A DNA stretch of 53,145 nucleotides, taken from positions 1 to 53,145 of the forward strand of contig JARGOG010000022.1 of assembly GCA_029212785.1 (NCBI GenBank). The letters are read 5' to 3'. The DNA comes from Thalassobaculaceae bacterium. Its GTDB lineage: Bacteria > Pseudomonadota > Alphaproteobacteria > Thalassobaculales > Thalassobaculaceae. The position numbers and the translations under genes were made by a program. The notes below the pieces were generated by a model. It did not search any database and was not told where the DNA came from. It was given only the letters and a program-made list of their open reading frames with translations. Positions 25,500 through 33,640 of the stretch are shown here, one piece after another (position 1 is the first letter of the stretch; the number at the start of each line of letters is the position of its first letter).

Positions 25500-26648
25500 A
25501 TGGACGCCGCGTCCTACCGATTATCGGAAACCCTGGCGAAGCGGGCCATGCGCTCGCTTCGCCAGACCGGCATCCATGCGCCGGAGTATTTCGAGCAGAC
25601 CGGCTTTCTGACGCGGCCGGAGTCGCTGGAGGATCTGATCGTCCTTCTCGACGTCATGCACAATAATCGTTTCGATGATTTCGTGGCGGAGCTCGGCGGG
25701 CTGAACGATGCCGACATGGCGGAGATTGTCGACGTTTTCGCCGACTATGCCCGTTTCTTCCTGACCCAGTTCCCGTCGTCGGAGATCCCGATCCCGCTGT
25801 CGGGGATGCTGTCGCAATACGCCATTGCCCTGAAGCTGCGCGGCATCCCCGAGCGCAAGACGGTGTTGGAGATCGGGCCGGGCAGCGGATTGTTGTCCTT
25901 TTTCCTGGCCAGGGACCCGGGCATCGAACGTTACGACCAGGTCGAGGCGACGGAGAGCTTCTATCTGCTGCAGAGCCTTGTGAACCGACACGTCTACGGT
26001 CATCGCTTTATCGACCATGCCCAGTTCGATACACGGGCGGCGGATCTCGGCGGCATCGGCTTCGACACGGTGCGCCAGCACCAAAAGGAAATCCTGGGCA
26101 ATTATGAGGAACCCCGTTCGCTCACGGTCGAGCGTCAGCCGCGGGCGGAGCATTTCCCCTGGTGGCGGCTGGAGGATGTGGCGCAGCGGCGCTACGACGT
26201 GGTCACTTCCAACGCCAATCTGACCGAATTCAGTGAGACGGCGCTGCGCTATTACGCGAGTTTGTTCGTGACCGTACTGAAGCCGACGGGCGTCTTCCTG
26301 GTCCAGTGTCCTGGCGGCGGCAAGACGAGTGGCGACGCCGTGCTGCGGGCCTTGCTGGAGGTCGGGTTCAGGCCACTGCTCATCGCCGCGCGTTACATCG
26401 GCCGAAACCCCAAACACCCTGCGGCACTGCCGGAAGGGAAACAGATAGTGACGGCGAATCTGATCTTTCTGCCTCCCGGCCATCCGTCCTACGGCGAGGC
26501 TTTCGATCCGAGTCAGGGCCTCCCGATCATCGATGCCGCCGATCCGCTGACGCGATCGATCCTCGGTTATGATCGGGAAGGCGGGCGAGCGACAACGCGT
26601 GATGACATGCTGGCGGCCATCGCGGAGCGGTTGCGGGCCGTCGATTGA
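25500..26648 (+). CDS. SAM-dependent methyltransferase, sugar O-methyltransferase-like
   Basis: A 382-residue protein with a helical N-terminal part and a Rossmann methyltransferase core. Motif I is VLEIGPGSGLLSFFLA (about residues 122-137), then YDQVEATESFYLLQ, YDVVTSNANLTEF and VTVLKPTGVFLVQC. The layout resembles bacterial putative sugar O-methyltransferases. The ATG at 25500 follows the hydantoinase stop by one base, so the two genes share a transcript although their chemistry is unrelated. Its likely partners are the FkbM enzymes and the glycosyltransferase nearby rather than the hydantoinase. Substrate unknown. Confidence 0.78.
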   Translation: MDAASYRLSETLAKRAMRSLRQTGIHAPEYFEQTGFLTRPESLEDLIVLLDVMHNNRFDDFVAELGGLNDADMAEIVDVFADYARFFLTQFPSSEIPIPLSGMLSQYAIALKLRGIPERKTVLEIGPGSGLLSFFLARDPGIERYDQVEATESFYLLQSLVNRHVYGHRFIDHAQFDTRAADLGGIGFDTVRQHQKEILGNYEEPRSLTVERQPRAEHFPWWRLEDVAQRRYDVVTSNANLTEFSETALRYYASLFVTVLKPTGVFLVQCPGGGKTSGDAVLRALLEVGFRPLLIAARYIGRNPKHPAALPEGKQIVTANLIFLPPGHPSYGEAFDPSQGLPIIDAADPLTRSILGYDREGGRATTRDDMLAAIAERLRAVD

Positions 26649-26685
26649 GCCGAGCAAGGCGTTCGAACGCGCCGCGGGATTAGGT

Positions 26686-26701
26686 CAAACGATGTCGTTT
26701 G
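26686..26701. promoter_or_regulatory. Perfect palindrome upstream of TRAP operon
   Basis: CAAACGATGTCGTTTG has 7-bp perfect arms around a 2-base centre. It lies 38 bases after the methyltransferase stop and about 315 bases before dctP. It is too short-armed and lacks a T tract for a terminator, so an operator is the better reading. No regulator gene adjoins it. Confidence 0.4.
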
Positions 26702-26835
26702 GTGGGGGGCATCCTAATTTGGAACCTGGCTCTGAATATGCGTCGGTCATTGCTGTGGTCCCGAACGTGCCCCCGGCAGAGGTAAAATGCGACATCGCCA
26801 TGCGATGAGAGTTTGAATACATGCAGGCACTAAAA

Positions 26836-26845
26836 TTGTGTACAA
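26836..26845. promoter_or_regulatory. Possible GntR-type operator upstream of dctP
   Basis: TTGTGTACAA is a near-palindrome (TTGT-2-ACAA) of the kind bound by FadR-subfamily GntR regulators, which often control TRAP and catabolic operons in alphaproteobacteria. It lies about 170 bases before dctP. It is short enough to arise by chance, and no GntR gene is in the window. Confidence 0.3.
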
Positions 26846-27016
26846 AGCGTCTGATGCTGCGTCCCCCGTCCCCGTGAGGGGCCGATGGATTGTGCGTCGG
26901 ATCGGAAAGAGCGAGACGCCGGACTACGGCGCGACTGAAGAGTATGGGAGATGTCGGCCCGGTCGGATAACCGACCGTGCCGGAACAAAAATAAACATTC
27001 TAAGCGGAGGATAATC

Positions 27017-28063
27017 ATGATGTTCAAGGCGCTTCTACGCGTGTCCTTGCTGGCCGGCGCGGTTGCCACCGGCCTCGCTTCGGCCCAGGCCGCCGAAGTG
27101 GAAGGCCCCAAGGTTTCCTGGAACCTGTCGACCTGGGGCAAGGCCCGCGCATTCACCGTGGGCCCGGAATACATCGCCGAGCAACTCGCGGCGAAGACCG
27201 ACGGGAATTTCACCCTGAAGATCAACTACGGCGAGGCGCTGTCGAAGGCGCGCGAGAACCTCGACGGCATCAAGCTCGGCGCTTTCCAGGCGGCCCAGTT
27301 CTGCAACTTCTATCATCCCGGCAAGAACCCGGCTTGGATGGTTCTGACCATGCCGTTCCTGCCGCTCGGCGACCTCGAGGTCTCGATGCATGTGCGCGAG
27401 GCGATGATGGCCAGCGAGCCGTTCGTGGCCGACATGGCGAACTGGAACGCCATGCCTTACTTCTCGGCGCTGCTGCCGCAGTACGAGTTCCTCGGCAAGG
27501 GTCCGGCGCCGAAGACGCTGGACGGCTGGAAGGGCCTGCGCGTGCGGGCCGGCGGCGGTGTCGGCACGGCGATGGAGCAGCTCGGCGCGACGCTGACCAC
27601 CGTTCCCGCAACGGAGGTCTATACCGGAATGGAGCGCGGCACGATGGACGCCGCGTCCTTCCCTTACACCTATTCTCCTGCGGCCTATCAGATCCAGGAG
27701 GTGAGCGATTGGTTCACCTCGAACATGTCGCCGGGTACGTCGGAGTGCGGCACCGTTCTGAACAAGGACGCCTTCGCCAAGCTGCCGGAGCAGTACCAGA
27801 AGCTGCTGATGGATCTGAAGGCCGAGGCCTACGAGGTCCAGATCAAGGCCTATCACGACATCGACAAGAAGAACCTGCCGATGTTCGAGTCCAAGCTCGA
27901 GAAGATCGTCTACAGCGATGCGCAGCTTGAGGAGTTCCAGACGATCGCCGGCAAGCCGGTCTGGGATATGTGGGTGGCCGAGAACAAGGACAAGTTCGAC
28001 GCCCAGGGCCTGATCGACACGATCCTGTCGGAAGCCAAGAAGGCGGCGGCCGCCAAGAAGTAG
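27017..28063 (+). CDS. TRAP transporter solute-binding protein (DctP family)
   Basis: A 348-residue secreted binding protein of a tripartite ATP-independent periplasmic (TRAP) transporter. The signal peptide is residues 1-24 (LLAGAVATGLASAQA). The DctP fold shows in NYGEALSKARENLDGIKLGA, the conserved arginine in GLRVRAGGGVG that clamps the ligand carboxylate, and VPATEVYTGMERGTMDAA. The ATG at 27017 has GCGGAGG 6 bases upstream. Ligands of the family are organic acids; with hydantoin enzymes nearby, an N-carbamoyl amino acid or related acid is possible but unproven. The small and large permease genes follow. Confidence 0.9.
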   Translation: MMFKALLRVSLLAGAVATGLASAQAAEVEGPKVSWNLSTWGKARAFTVGPEYIAEQLAAKTDGNFTLKINYGEALSKARENLDGIKLGAFQAAQFCNFYHPGKNPAWMVLTMPFLPLGDLEVSMHVREAMMASEPFVADMANWNAMPYFSALLPQYEFLGKGPAPKTLDGWKGLRVRAGGGVGTAMEQLGATLTTVPATEVYTGMERGTMDAASFPYTYSPAAYQIQEVSDWFTSNMSPGTSECGTVLNKDAFAKLPEQYQKLLMDLKAEAYEVQIKAYHDIDKKNLPMFESKLEKIVYSDAQLEEFQTIAGKPVWDMWVAENKDKFDAQGLIDTILSEAKKAAAAKK

Positions 28064-28192
28064 GCGCCACCGCTTCCGAATGTCGGGGAGGGCCGCGCCA
28101 TCCACGCGGCCCTTCGCGCATCCGTTGGAAGCCCGGCGCCGAGCCGAACGGCTCTCCAGTGTCTCACTTTCGCAAACTTGGGGTACCAGGAC

Positions 28193-28864
28193 ATGACCCA
28201 ACCCCTGACTCCCGGGCAGGAAGTTTCCGGCGGGCGCGCCATCCATCGCGTCGACCAGCTTCTGCATTCGGTCGAACGGGTGACCGCGATCGCCTCCGGC
28301 CTGTTCATTTTCGGACTGATGCTGGTCGGCGTAACGCAGATCGTCGGTAGGACAGTCTTCAACATGCCGATCTTCGGCTATATCGATGCCATCGAGATGT
28401 CGATCGCGGTGTTCGCGTTCCTCGCCATCGCCTATTGCGAGCGGATGAACGGCCATGTCCGCATGGAGCTGTTCGTCGGCAAGCTGCGGGGCCGGACGCT
28501 CTGGATCGCCGAAGCCGCGGGCCAGGTGCTCGGTCTGTTCGTGATCGCGGTGCTGATCTGGTACGGCTGGGATCATGCCATGCGGGCTTATGAGTACGGC
28601 GATTCGACGATCGACGCCCAGATCCCGTGGTGGCCGTCCAAGCTCCTGATTCCTTTTGCCTTCGCCCTGCTGTTCATCCGGTTGGTGCTCAACCTGATCG
28701 GCTATCTCCGTCTGGTCGTCGATGGCGACGCCGATCCCGTGGCGGTCCCGATGATCGCCGACGTGCGTGAATTGGCCAAGGACGAGGCGTCCGAGGCCGG
28801 CGCCCTCGATCCCGGATCCGTCGCAGCCGGCCGGGACGCCCGCAAAGAAGGGATCAGCGAATGA
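28193..28864 (+). CDS. TRAP transporter small permease (DctQ)
   Basis: A 223-residue membrane protein with four helices, the size and layout of DctQ. FIFGLMLVGVTQIVGRTVFN is helix 1 and the conserved IEMSIAVFAFLAIAYCERMNGHVRMELF covers helix 2 and its loop. The acidic C-terminal tail is longer than usual (after residue 175). The ATG at 28193 has CCAGGAC just upstream; a TTG five codons earlier is possible. Its stop overlaps the dctM start (ATGA), so the two are coupled. It is 129 bases after dctP, a common gap in TRAP operons. Confidence 0.9.
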   Translation: MTQPLTPGQEVSGGRAIHRVDQLLHSVERVTAIASGLFIFGLMLVGVTQIVGRTVFNMPIFGYIDAIEMSIAVFAFLAIAYCERMNGHVRMELFVGKLRGRTLWIAEAAGQVLGLFVIAVLIWYGWDHAMRAYEYGDSTIDAQIPWWPSKLLIPFAFALLFIRLVLNLIGYLRLVVDGDADPVAVPMIADVRELAKDEASEAGALDPGSVAAGRDARKEGISE

Positions 28865-30171
28865 CCGAACTCAGCAACGACACGATCGGCTTCATCGGCG
28901 TTGCCGCTCTCCTGGTCCTGGTCCTGATCGGCGTGCGGGTCTATCTGGCGGCCTCCATCGTCGGTCTGGTTGGCCTCGTGGCGATGATCGGCTGGGATGC
29001 CGGCGCCGGCATGATCGGCACGATCCCGCATTCCAAGTCGGTGACCTACACCCTCTCCGTGCTGCCGATGTTCATCCTGATCGGGTATCTGGCCTTCCAT
29101 GCGGGCATCACCCAGTCGCTGTTCGATGCATCGCGCAAGTGGCTCGGCTGGATGCCCGGCGGGCTGGCGGTGGCCTCGGTGATGGCGACCGCAGGGTTCG
29201 CGGCGGTCTCCGGAGCCTCGACGGCGACGGCGGCGGTTTTCGCCCGGGTGGCGATTCCGGAGATGCTGGCAGCCGGTTACTCCAAGCGGATCGCGGCCGG
29301 CGTAGTTGCCGCCGGCGGCACCTTGGCGACTCTGATTCCGCCGAGCGCGATCCTCGTGATCTACGCGATCATCGTCGAGGAATCGGTCGGCCAGCTGCTG
29401 CTTGCCGGATTCATCCCAGGCATCGTCTCGGCGTTGATCTATGTCGGGATCATTCTGATCTGGGCCAAGGTGGATCCCACCGTCGGCCCGGCAATCAAAG
29501 GCTATACCTGGAGCGACCGGATCAAGGCGGTCCCGGGGACCTTCCCGGTGATCGCGGTCGTCGTCATCATCTTCAGCGCCATGTATCTCGGTTGGGCGAC
29601 CCCGACCGAAGCGGGCGCGCTCGGCGCCTTCGTGGTGTTCCTGATGGCGTTGGCCAAAGGTATGCGCTGGCCGGCATTGAGGGAGTCGCTGCTCGACACC
29701 GCCAAGCTGACGGTGATGATCTTCAGCCTGATCTGGGGCGTGCTGATCTTCGTTCGGTTCCTCGGCTTCGCCGGGCTGCCCGAGCATTTCACCAACTTCA
29801 TCGTCTCCTTGCCGTTCGAGCCTTGGGTGGTGATGGTTTGCATCCTGCTGACTTACGCCATCCTGGGCATGTTCATGGACGCGATCGGCATGCTGCTGCT
29901 GACCCTGCCGGTCGTCTACCCGGCGGTCATGGCACTGGGCTATGACTCGGTCTGGTTCGGCATCATCGTGGTGAAGATGGCGGAGGTCTGTCTGGTGACG
30001 CCGCCGATCGGGCTGAACTGCTTCGTGGTTTCCGCGGTTCGTCCGGACATCCCGATCTCGACCGTGTTTCGCGGGGTGGGGCCGTTCGTGGTTGCCGACT
30101 TCTTGACTGTGGCTGTATTAATGATCTGGCCGGCGGTCATCACTTGGTTGCCGCAAACGATCCTGAATTGA
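28861..30171 (+). CDS. TRAP transporter large permease (DctM)
   Basis: A 436-residue membrane protein with about 12 helices, the sodium-driven transport subunit. Family landmarks are FAAVSGASTATAAVFARVAIPEM, LATLIPPSAILVIYAIIVEESVG and MVLVTPPIGLN-like LVTPPIGLNCFVVSA near the end. The start overlaps dctQ by four bases (ATGA). With dctP and dctQ this makes a complete transporter. The conserved Asn/Ser/Pro residues of the two sodium-site hairpins appear intact, so it should be functional. Confidence 0.92.
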   Translation: MTELSNDTIGFIGVAALLVLVLIGVRVYLAASIVGLVGLVAMIGWDAGAGMIGTIPHSKSVTYTLSVLPMFILIGYLAFHAGITQSLFDASRKWLGWMPGGLAVASVMATAGFAAVSGASTATAAVFARVAIPEMLAAGYSKRIAAGVVAAGGTLATLIPPSAILVIYAIIVEESVGQLLLAGFIPGIVSALIYVGIILIWAKVDPTVGPAIKGYTWSDRIKAVPGTFPVIAVVVIIFSAMYLGWATPTEAGALGAFVVFLMALAKGMRWPALRESLLDTAKLTVMIFSLIWGVLIFVRFLGFAGLPEHFTNFIVSLPFEPWVVMVCILLTYAILGMFMDAIGMLLLTLPVVYPAVMALGYDSVWFGIIVVKMAEVCLVTPPIGLNCFVVSAVRPDIPISTVFRGVGPFVVADFLTVAVLMIWPAVITWLPQTILN

Positions 30172-30245
30172 CGTCCCTGATCTGACATTGAGCGGGGTTG
30201 CCCGGATCGCATCGGGCCGGGCGCCCCGAGGCTTCTGGCATCATC

Positions 30246-30274
30246 GCCTGCTGGGCATTCGCCGCCCGGCAGGC
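30246..30274 (+). terminator. Strong hairpin after the TRAP operon
   Basis: Arms GCCTGCTGGGC (30246-30256) and GCCCGGCAGGC (30264-30274) pair over 11 positions with one G-U wobble and a 7-base loop. It lies 75 bases after the dctM stop. There is no U tract, so this is not a textbook intrinsic terminator; it may stabilise the mRNA end or act with Rho. The rest of the 294-base gap before the cupin gene shows nothing else convincing. Confidence 0.45.
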
Positions 30275-30465
30275 GCCGGAAGGCGGCTGCAAGCCGTCGC
30301 CGAGAATGGACTACATGCCCGACACTCGGGGCAGGATCGAAGCGCGGAGGAGGGGCCAGATTCCGGACCGGCCGACATCTTCCCGGGAAGGCTGTCCTAT
30401 GTCTTCGGCATGACCACCGTCGGACTCTCCATCGTCGTTTTCCCGCAGATAACGCAGGTGTTCCC

Positions 30466-30855
30466 ATGACCTCATCGCTCGATACCTCCCCCTTCATTCA
30501 ACATATTGATCAAATTGAGAAATATGGACCGCCAGGGCATGTCGGGACGGTCAATGTGCGTCTGTGCGATAAGACTTTTTGTCCGAACTTCGAGATGGTG
30601 CTTGGCGAAATCGCGCCGGGCGGCGAAGCGCACACGCATCATCACACGCTCGAACATCAAGCCATGTATGTGCTGCAGGGCGCGGCCCGTGTGACGCTCG
30701 CCGAAGAACCGGCAGTCGATTGCCCGGTGGGTACGATCATCCGTCTGCCGCCAAAGCTGGATCATCACGTGGTGTCCCTGGGGCCGGAGCCGCTGAAACT
30801 GATGATCATCTACAGCCCGCCCTTGCCGAAACGCGATGACCGCCAGTTGACGTAG
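30466..30855 (+). CDS. Single-domain cupin protein
   Basis: A 129-residue cupin. The metal-site motif is AHTHHHTLEHQAMYVLQG (three clustered histidines plus E/H), and the second motif is PPKLDHHVVSLGPE. The barrel is complete. The ATG at 30466 follows GCAGGTG. Its DNA is clearly more AT-rich than the TRAP genes, the first sign of the low-GC patch that runs to about 33.6 kb. It could be a metabolic enzyme or a small sensor for the TRAP ligand; neither can be shown. It converges on FkbM copy 2. Confidence 0.8.
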   Translation: MTSSLDTSPFIQHIDQIEKYGPPGHVGTVNVRLCDKTFCPNFEMVLGEIAPGGEAHTHHHTLEHQAMYVLQGAARVTLAEEPAVDCPVGTIIRLPPKLDHHVVSLGPEPLKLMIIYSPPLPKRDDRQLT

Positions 30856-30907
30856 GCGTTCGTGGGGCAGACCGGCGGGTTCAATTTTCCGGTGGGTATA
30901 TTCGATG

Positions 30908-30929
30908 ACCGCCATCGATATTTGGCGGT
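30908..30929. terminator. Hairpin between convergent cupin and FkbM genes
   Basis: ACCGCCA (30908-30914) and TGGCGGT (30923-30929) are perfect 7-bp arms around an 8-base AT-rich loop, in the 154-base gap between convergent genes. Weakly T-rich sequence follows only after some distance. A modest bidirectional terminator is the simplest reading. Confidence 0.4.
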
Positions 30930-31009
30930 TCTGATCTCAGATTGAATATGAAGTCATGTTTTTCATATAGATAGAAGGCGATTTTGGATGGTTTGACCGT
31001 GTTCTATGC

Positions 31010-32047
31010 CTAGAGGCTGCGCGGGGTGAAGACGAGTTTGGGGTTCGGATCGCGCGGGTCCGGCACCACGTCGGCCATCGAGGCGATGTCCACGAGACCG
31101 TCATCGGTGAGCTGCTGCAAGGTCCAGATCGTCGGATCGAACGGCGCGACCAGTTCTTCCGGCCCGTGGCCGTAGAGGTGGATCAGATGGGCGTGGAACT
31201 CGACGACGAAGATCGTTCGGGCTTCCGCGATCAGCCGCTTGGCCCCCGCCAGCACACTGATCTCATGGCCTTCGACATCGACCTTGACGATCTTCGGGCG
31301 CAACGCCCCGCCGATGAAGAGATCGTCCAGCGGCATCATCGCCACGAAGTCGTCGGCGATCGAGCGCGGTTCGTCGTCCATTGACCGTTCGGTCTCGCCT
31401 TCCAGGCCGGCGCCGAAATTGATGCCGGTCCGCCACATCGAGGTCAGGCCCGGTTTCGACGAGAGGCCCATATGCAGAGGGCGGACCAGATCGAACTCGT
31501 TCATCGTCGCCATTGTCTCGATCTGCGAGATCAGCTCGCGCTGAATTTCGACGGCGAAGACGACTGCGCCGGTGCTGGCGGCAACCGCGCTCACATATCC
31601 GATATTGGCGCCGCCATCGACGAACACGTCACCCGGCCGCAGCGTGTCGATCAGATACTCGGCCAGAGATTTCTCATAGTAGGGCGTGAACTTGTCCGCC
31701 ATCTCCTTGAAGACGACAGCAGAGGGGTCGTCCAGCGGGAACTTGACCGTCTTGGCGTTGGACAGGGTGAGCGACCAGGATTTCTGACTTCTGTGGCGCT
31801 CCGTCCGTTCGTTGAAGACCTTGACCAGTTCCTGGAGCCGCCAAATGAGAAACCGCGGTGACAGAACATAGTGCGGGATCGCTTTGATGCTGGACCCAAG
31901 TGCCGCGATCCGACGGAGCGCACCGGGTACTTTCATCATTTCTGCGCGATCGAACGGTGGCCAGTAGCCGCCGGCGAGCGCCGAGACATCCGACGGGTCT
32001 TGCACGGCGACCCGGCGTGCTTCGCTTCGCGTCTTGAAATTATTCAT
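31010..32047 (-). CDS. FkbM family SAM-dependent methyltransferase (copy 2)
   Basis: A 345-residue FkbM methyltransferase, close paralogue of copy 1. Motif I is FVDGGANIGYVSAVA, where copy 1 has DVGAHVGY, then AVEIQRELI, KVDVEGHEISVL and VVEFHAHLI. The C-terminal DVVPDPRDPNPKLVF is nearly shared with copy 1. The ATG at 32047 is chosen over 32092 because the longer form adds a basic, non-conserved tail; the ribosome site is weak either way. It is divergent from the glycosyltransferase by 87 bases and opposite in orientation to copy 1. It probably methylates a glycan hydroxyl. Confidence 0.87.
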   Translation of the reverse strand: MNNFKTRSEARRVAVQDPSDVSALAGGYWPPFDRAEMMKVPGALRRIAALGSSIKAIPHYVLSPRFLIWRLQELVKVFNERTERHRSQKSWSLTLSNAKTVKFPLDDPSAVVFKEMADKFTPYYEKSLAEYLIDTLRPGDVFVDGGANIGYVSAVAASTGAVVFAVEIQRELISQIETMATMNEFDLVRPLHMGLSSKPGLTSMWRTGINFGAGLEGETERSMDDEPRSIADDFVAMMPLDDLFIGGALRPKIVKVDVEGHEISVLAGAKRLIAEARTIFVVEFHAHLIHLYGHGPEELVAPFDPTIWTLQQLTDDGLVDIASMADVVPDPRDPNPKLVFTPRSL

Positions 32048-32134
32048 TGTCTTGGCCCGGTAAGCTCTTCTGACTAGGCAGAATCCTAGCATACGGTTAT
32101 CGTCGGCGCGAAGTTTCCGACTACGCTGAGATCA

Positions 32135-33640
32135 ATGCTGCCGCTCGATTTCCTCCGACAATTCATCATTCAGCATGCTGGCGACGATCGTATGATTGCG
32201 CGACGGATATTGCTGGCAATTTACCGGGGTGAGGTGACTCACGAGGAAAGTCTTGGCTTGCTGAAATTTGTGTTTCGGCTCGCTCATTTCGTGACGGTGT
32301 TCGAATATTTGGCTGTGTTCCTGATCGCGACGGGTGGACGGTTGCCTGATGGGGGAACGATCACCAACGCGCCACGCTCTCAGGCGCTCTTCACGCCGTT
32401 TGCCGTTTGGCTGAAGCAGTGTCTGGTGGATGGCGAGTTGTCCATGCCGCCGGTCAACGAGACGCAGGGCATGGTGTTCGTCAGTACGATGCTGGATGGG
32501 GTCGAAGCTCATCTGCTGAGCCTGCGGGCCAAAGACGAGGCTCTGAGAGTGGCCGAACTGCGCCGGATGATCGACGAAATCTGGCGCAATGGAGCTCCGC
32601 AGTGGGTGCTGTCCTCGACGTTCAGCAGCAATATCGGCCACTTCGCCTACGCTGCCACGCTTCTGACTCTGCAGAATACCGGATACATAGCTGCCCCTCC
32701 GATCATCATGCTGAAGGGCCATACCCGGAACCGGTATCTCCAGGGAGAGTTCGAGCGGCATATGATTGACGCGATGCCGCCGGGCATCACCTATGCCGAG
32801 ATGATCAGCGCGCGCAAACGCTATTCGGTCACGTCCGGTGGAACCGCGACCATGAGCGAGCTGGTCTCTGAGACGGCGCGCCGCTGGACCGGTGGCACGC
32901 CGTTCCTTGAAATGGATCCGGATCTCTCGCGCCGTGGTAACTCGGTGCTTTCGGATCTGGGGGCCGGCGTCGACGATCCCGTCGCGACTATCCATGTGCG
33001 CGAAGAGGGATATAACGCCAATGTCTCCTCGACCATGCGCCTCCGTGACGCCCACTTCGAGACATATGGTGTGGCGATCCGGCGATTGGTCGAAGCCGGG
33101 TTCAAGGTAGTGCGGCTCGGCGACCCGTCGATGAAGCCGGCATCTCCGATCGACGGGCTGATCGACTACCCGTTTACCACTGCCAAATCCGATTGGATGG
33201 ATATCTATCTGGCTGGGCGATGCGCTTTCCATATCGGCACTTCGTCCGGCATGTCTTTCATTCCGTTGCTGTTCGGCCGACCGGTTCTATTCACCAATTT
33301 TCCAACCCTTGCCCAAATGGTCTGCGCCCCGTCGGTGGTGACGCTCCCCAAAGTCCTGCAGACGGAGGTGGGGGAAACCGTCCCGTTCGAGACGTATTGC
33401 CGCGACCATGCGGATATCCTCGAAGCGTCGGATGCGATCATCCACGGGCTCGTCTTCACTGAAAACACCCCCGAGGACATCGCACAGGGCGCGGCGATGA
33501 TGGTTGAGCACCTGGACCGCGACACCGGCCGAATGGTCCTTCCGGACGCTCTCTTCTCGCGTGCGCGTTCAGCCCTGCCGACACACCCGCAGATTCCGAA
33601 TTGGTTCCTGGAGCGCCACTATTCCGCCGGTTCGGTGTAG
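32135..33640 (+). CDS. TIGR04372-type glycosyltransferase
   Basis: A 501-residue cytoplasmic protein. The C-terminal half carries the pattern of TIGR04372 glycosyltransferases: VATIHVREEGYN, VVRLGDPSMKP, IDYPFTTAKSDWMDIYLAG, HIGTSSGMSFIPLLFGRPV. This is a GT-B-like donor site related to enzymes of surface glycan and long-chain glycoprotein loci. The N-terminal half is less familiar and contains a short hydrophobic patch FRLAHFVTVFEYLAVFLI. The DNA is AT-richer than flanks, with a weak ribosome site. It ends with a 22-base tail-to-tail overlap into FkbM copy 3. Donor and acceptor are unknown. Confidence 0.8.
   Translation: MLPLDFLRQFIIQHAGDDRMIARRILLAIYRGEVTHEESLGLLKFVFRLAHFVTVFEYLAVFLIATGGRLPDGGTITNAPRSQALFTPFAVWLKQCLVDGELSMPPVNETQGMVFVSTMLDGVEAHLLSLRAKDEALRVAELRRMIDEIWRNGAPQWVLSSTFSSNIGHFAYAATLLTLQNTGYIAAPPIIMLKGHTRNRYLQGEFERHMIDAMPPGITYAEMISARKRYSVTSGGTATMSELVSETARRWTGGTPFLEMDPDLSRRGNSVLSDLGAGVDDPVATIHVREEGYNANVSSTMRLRDAHFETYGVAIRRLVEAGFKVVRLGDPSMKPASPIDGLIDYPFTTAKSDWMDIYLAGRCAFHIGTSSGMSFIPLLFGRPVLFTNFPTLAQMVCAPSVVTLPKVLQTEVGETVPFETYCRDHADILEASDAIIHGLVFTENTPEDIAQGAAMMVEHLDRDTGRMVLPDALFSRARSALPTHPQIPNWFLERHYSAGSV

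Larger units (their letters stand above)
26649..27016. other. Gene-free stretch of 368 bases upstream of the TRAP operon
   Basis: No reading frame here looks real. The region is AT-richer than its flanks, especially 26701-26860 and 26985-27016. It holds two candidate operators, annotated separately, and a purine-rich ribosome site (GCGGAGG) right before dctP. It most likely contains the TRAP operon promoter, but I cannot assign a transcription start. Confidence 0.5.
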
